64,000 nucleotides of DNA from Actinoalloteichus hoggarensis (GTDB lineage Bacteria; Actinomycetota; Actinomycetes; Mycobacteriales; Pseudonocardiaceae): the NCBI RefSeq assembly GCF_002234535.1, contig NZ_CP022521.1, positions 3,100,001-3,164,000 of the forward strand. The letters run 5' to 3'. This document shows positions 62,802 to 64,000 of this stretch, in pieces. Numbering within the stretch: position 1 is the stretch's first letter; every line of letters begins with the position of its first letter. Under the pieces are notes generated by a model. The model saw only the letters and a list, made by a program, of their open reading frames with translations. It searched no databases and was not told the origin of the DNA. The position numbers were made by a program, and so were the translations under genes.

Positions 62802-62828
62802 GTGAGTGACGACGACATCTCCGGGTGA
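62802..62828 (+). CDS. Possible 8-residue leader peptide before the ABC-F gene
   Basis: GTG followed by seven sense codons and TGA encodes MSDDDISG. GGGAG lies at 62789-62793, a proper RBS distance. Antibiotic-responsive ABC-F genes are often controlled by ribosome stalling on such leaders. The peptide is too short to judge by composition, and its role is inferred from its position 124 bp before the ABC-F start. Confidence 0.3.
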   Translation: MSDDDISG

Positions 62829-62909
62829 TACCGGAAGTGATCGACCGTCGGCAGGTGCGCGCGGCGTGCCCGCTGTCGGCCGTGCCGTCGTCCTGTGAAC
62901 CCGTTCCGC

Positions 62910-62929
62910 CGGGCGCTCCGGTGCGCCCG
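62910..62929 (+). promoter_or_regulatory. Hairpin upstream of ABC-F, candidate attenuator
   Basis: CGGGCGC (62910-62916) and GCGCCCG (62923-62929) form a perfect 7-bp stem with a TCCGGT loop, ending 23 bp before the ATG. With the leader frame upstream it could regulate translation or early termination. Confidence 0.35.
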
Positions 62930-62952
62930 CCGCCACCCTTGAGGGCTCCGCC

Positions 62953-64000
62953 ATGTCTGATGCGTTCATCGTCTGTTCGAACCTCTCGTTCTCCTGGCCC
63001 GACGGCACTGTGCTGTTCGAGGACCTGTCGTTCACCGTGGGTGCCGGTCGCACCGGCCTGGTGGCGCCCAACGGAGCCGGCAAGACGACGCTGTTGAGGC
63101 TCATCGCGGGTGACCGCATACCCAGCCGCGGCACGGTGTCGGTCGACGGAGTGCCGGGGTATCTGCCGCAGAACCTGCCGTTGTCGGGTGATCTGACGGT
63201 GGCCGAGGTGCTGGGGATCGCCCCGGTGCTCGCGGCGTTGTCGGCGATCGAGTCGGGTGACGTCGACGAGGCGCACTTCACCACGGTCGGCAGCGATTGG
63301 GATGTCGAGGAGCGCACCCGTGCCCAGCTCGGCAGGCTCGGTCTCGCAGAGCTGCCGTTCACGCGACGTCTCGACACGCTCAGTGGTGGGCAGATCGTCT
63401 CGCTCGGGTTGGCCGCTCAGCTGCTGAAGCGGCCGGACGTGCTGTTGTTGGACGAGCCGACGAACAATCTGGATCGCGATGCCCGCCGGTCGCTCTACGC
63501 CGTGTTGGAGGACTGGAACGGGTGTCTGCTGCTGGTCAGTCACGACCGGGCACTGTTGGACCGGATGGATCGCATCGCGGAACTGCATCGTGGCGACGTG
63601 CGCTTCTACGGCGGGAATCACGCGGAGTACGAGGCGGCGGTGCGGGCGGCCCGGGAGGTTGCGGAGAAGAACGTCCGCAACGCCGAGCAGCAGTTGCGGC
63701 GGGAGAAGCGGGAGATGCAGCAGGCACGGGAACGAGCGGCACGTCGAGCGGGCAACGCCGCGCGCACTCTCGGGAGCGCGGGCCTGCCGAGAATCGTCGC
63801 CGGGGCGATGAAACGGGGCGCGCAGGAGTCGGCGGGGCGGGCGAACGAGACGCATGCGGCACGGGTCGGTGAGGCCAAGGCCCGCTTGGAGGAGGCGGGG
63901 CGGGCGGTGCGGGACGAGGCGACGATCGCGGTGGAGCTGCCCGGGACTCGGGTGCCCGCCGGGCGGACGGTGTTCGCCGGGGACGGGATGCAGGCCGATT
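62953..64000 (+). CDS. ABC-F family ATPase, 3' end cut by window edge
   Basis: The visible 349 codons start MSDAFIVCSNLSFSWPDGTVLFEDLSF and cover the first ABC domain, with Walker A APNGAGKTT (about 39), signature LSGGQIVSL and VLLLDEPTNNLDRDA, then a long Arg/Gln/Ala-rich coiled linker (about 230-320) and the start of the second domain. The frame stays open to the last base. ABC-F proteins bind the ribosomal E-site. The long charged linker is typical of the actinomycete antibiotic-resistance type, but this is not proven. The gene-specific leader upstream fits drug-inducible expression. Confidence 0.92.
   Translation, partial: MSDAFIVCSNLSFSWPDGTVLFEDLSFTVGAGRTGLVAPNGAGKTTLLRLIAGDRIPSRGTVSVDGVPGYLPQNLPLSGDLTVAEVLGIAPVLAALSAIESGDVDEAHFTTVGSDWDVEERTRAQLGRLGLAELPFTRRLDTLSGGQIVSLGLAAQLLKRPDVLLLDEPTNNLDRDARRSLYAVLEDWNGCLLLVSHDRALLDRMDRIAELHRGDVRFYGGNHAEYEAAVRAAREVAEKNVRNAEQQLRREKREMQQARERAARRAGNAARTLGSAGLPRIVAGAMKRGAQESAGRANETHAARVGEAKARLEEAGRAVRDEATIAVELPGTRVPAGRTVFAGDGMQAD

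Larger units (their letters stand above)
62074..62952. other. Gene-free region with the ABC-F leader at its end
   Basis: No full gene is visible. From 62780 on it contains a short leader frame (62802-62828) and a hairpin (62910-62929) in front of the ABC-F gene, listed below. Confidence 0.45.

Overview
The window is very GC-rich chromosomal DNA with strong G/C third-position bias, many GTG starts, Tat-type and lipoprotein signals, and actinobacterial families (DUF5313, F420-type PPOX, MmyB-like XRE regulators, IdeR/DmdR-type iron box, Zur-type box). This points to a filamentous actinomycete, most plausibly in the Pseudonocardiaceae; the genus is inference. I saw no rRNA, tRNA, CRISPR array, transposase or phage gene. 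Genes are mostly small transcription units separated by unusually long gene-free stretches of 0.3-1.9 kb.

Layout. 1-3.5 kb: end of an SDR gene, an aldehyde dehydrogenase and a divergent XRE regulator. 3.9-6.6 kb: three overlapping genes for membrane proteins of unknown function. 7.0-12.3 kb: two tandem secreted alkaline phosphatases sharing a 354-bp identical block, the second carrying an extra C-terminal surface-type domain, followed by a membrane-anchored DUF916-like protein. 12.8-14.5 kb: MarR regulator, DUF5313 membrane protein, YciO. 14.6-21.2 kb: a siderophore ABC importer behind an iron box, plus a phosphopantetheinyl transferase and a type II thioesterase. 21.5-26.6 kb: TetR, MFS exporter, SDR and second TetR with a cluster of GCAACT half-sites. 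28.5-33 kb: DacB carboxypeptidase, ABC-F ATPase, zinc alcohol dehydrogenase.

34.2-38.8 kb is a quinone/hydroquinone module: MarR regulator, WrbA-like quinone reductase, MhqO-like ring-cleaving dioxygenase, MhqD-like hydrolase and, 0.4 kb further, a maleylacetate reductase. 39-44.1 kb: a GHL10-type glycosidase, an isochorismatase-like hydrolase, and the most striking unit, a three-gene cassette (methyltransferase, cysteine-synthase-like PLP enzyme, DUF364 'heavy-metal chelation' protein) behind a near-consensus Zur box overlapping a promoter. I infer a zinc-starvation cassette, possibly for a small metal ligand.

44.9-64 kb: Ogt, a Tat-exported class A beta-lactamase-fold protein, GNAT, a toroid-fold protein with an AraC regulator, MATE exporter, XRE/PPOX/aldo-keto reductase locus, PadR plus FAD monooxygenase, a DUF4132-like protein, a CGNR regulator divergent from an alpha/beta hydrolase, a methyltransferase and the start of a second ABC-F gene preceded by a possible attenuator leader. 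Function calls come from reading motifs and family resemblance; no search was run.
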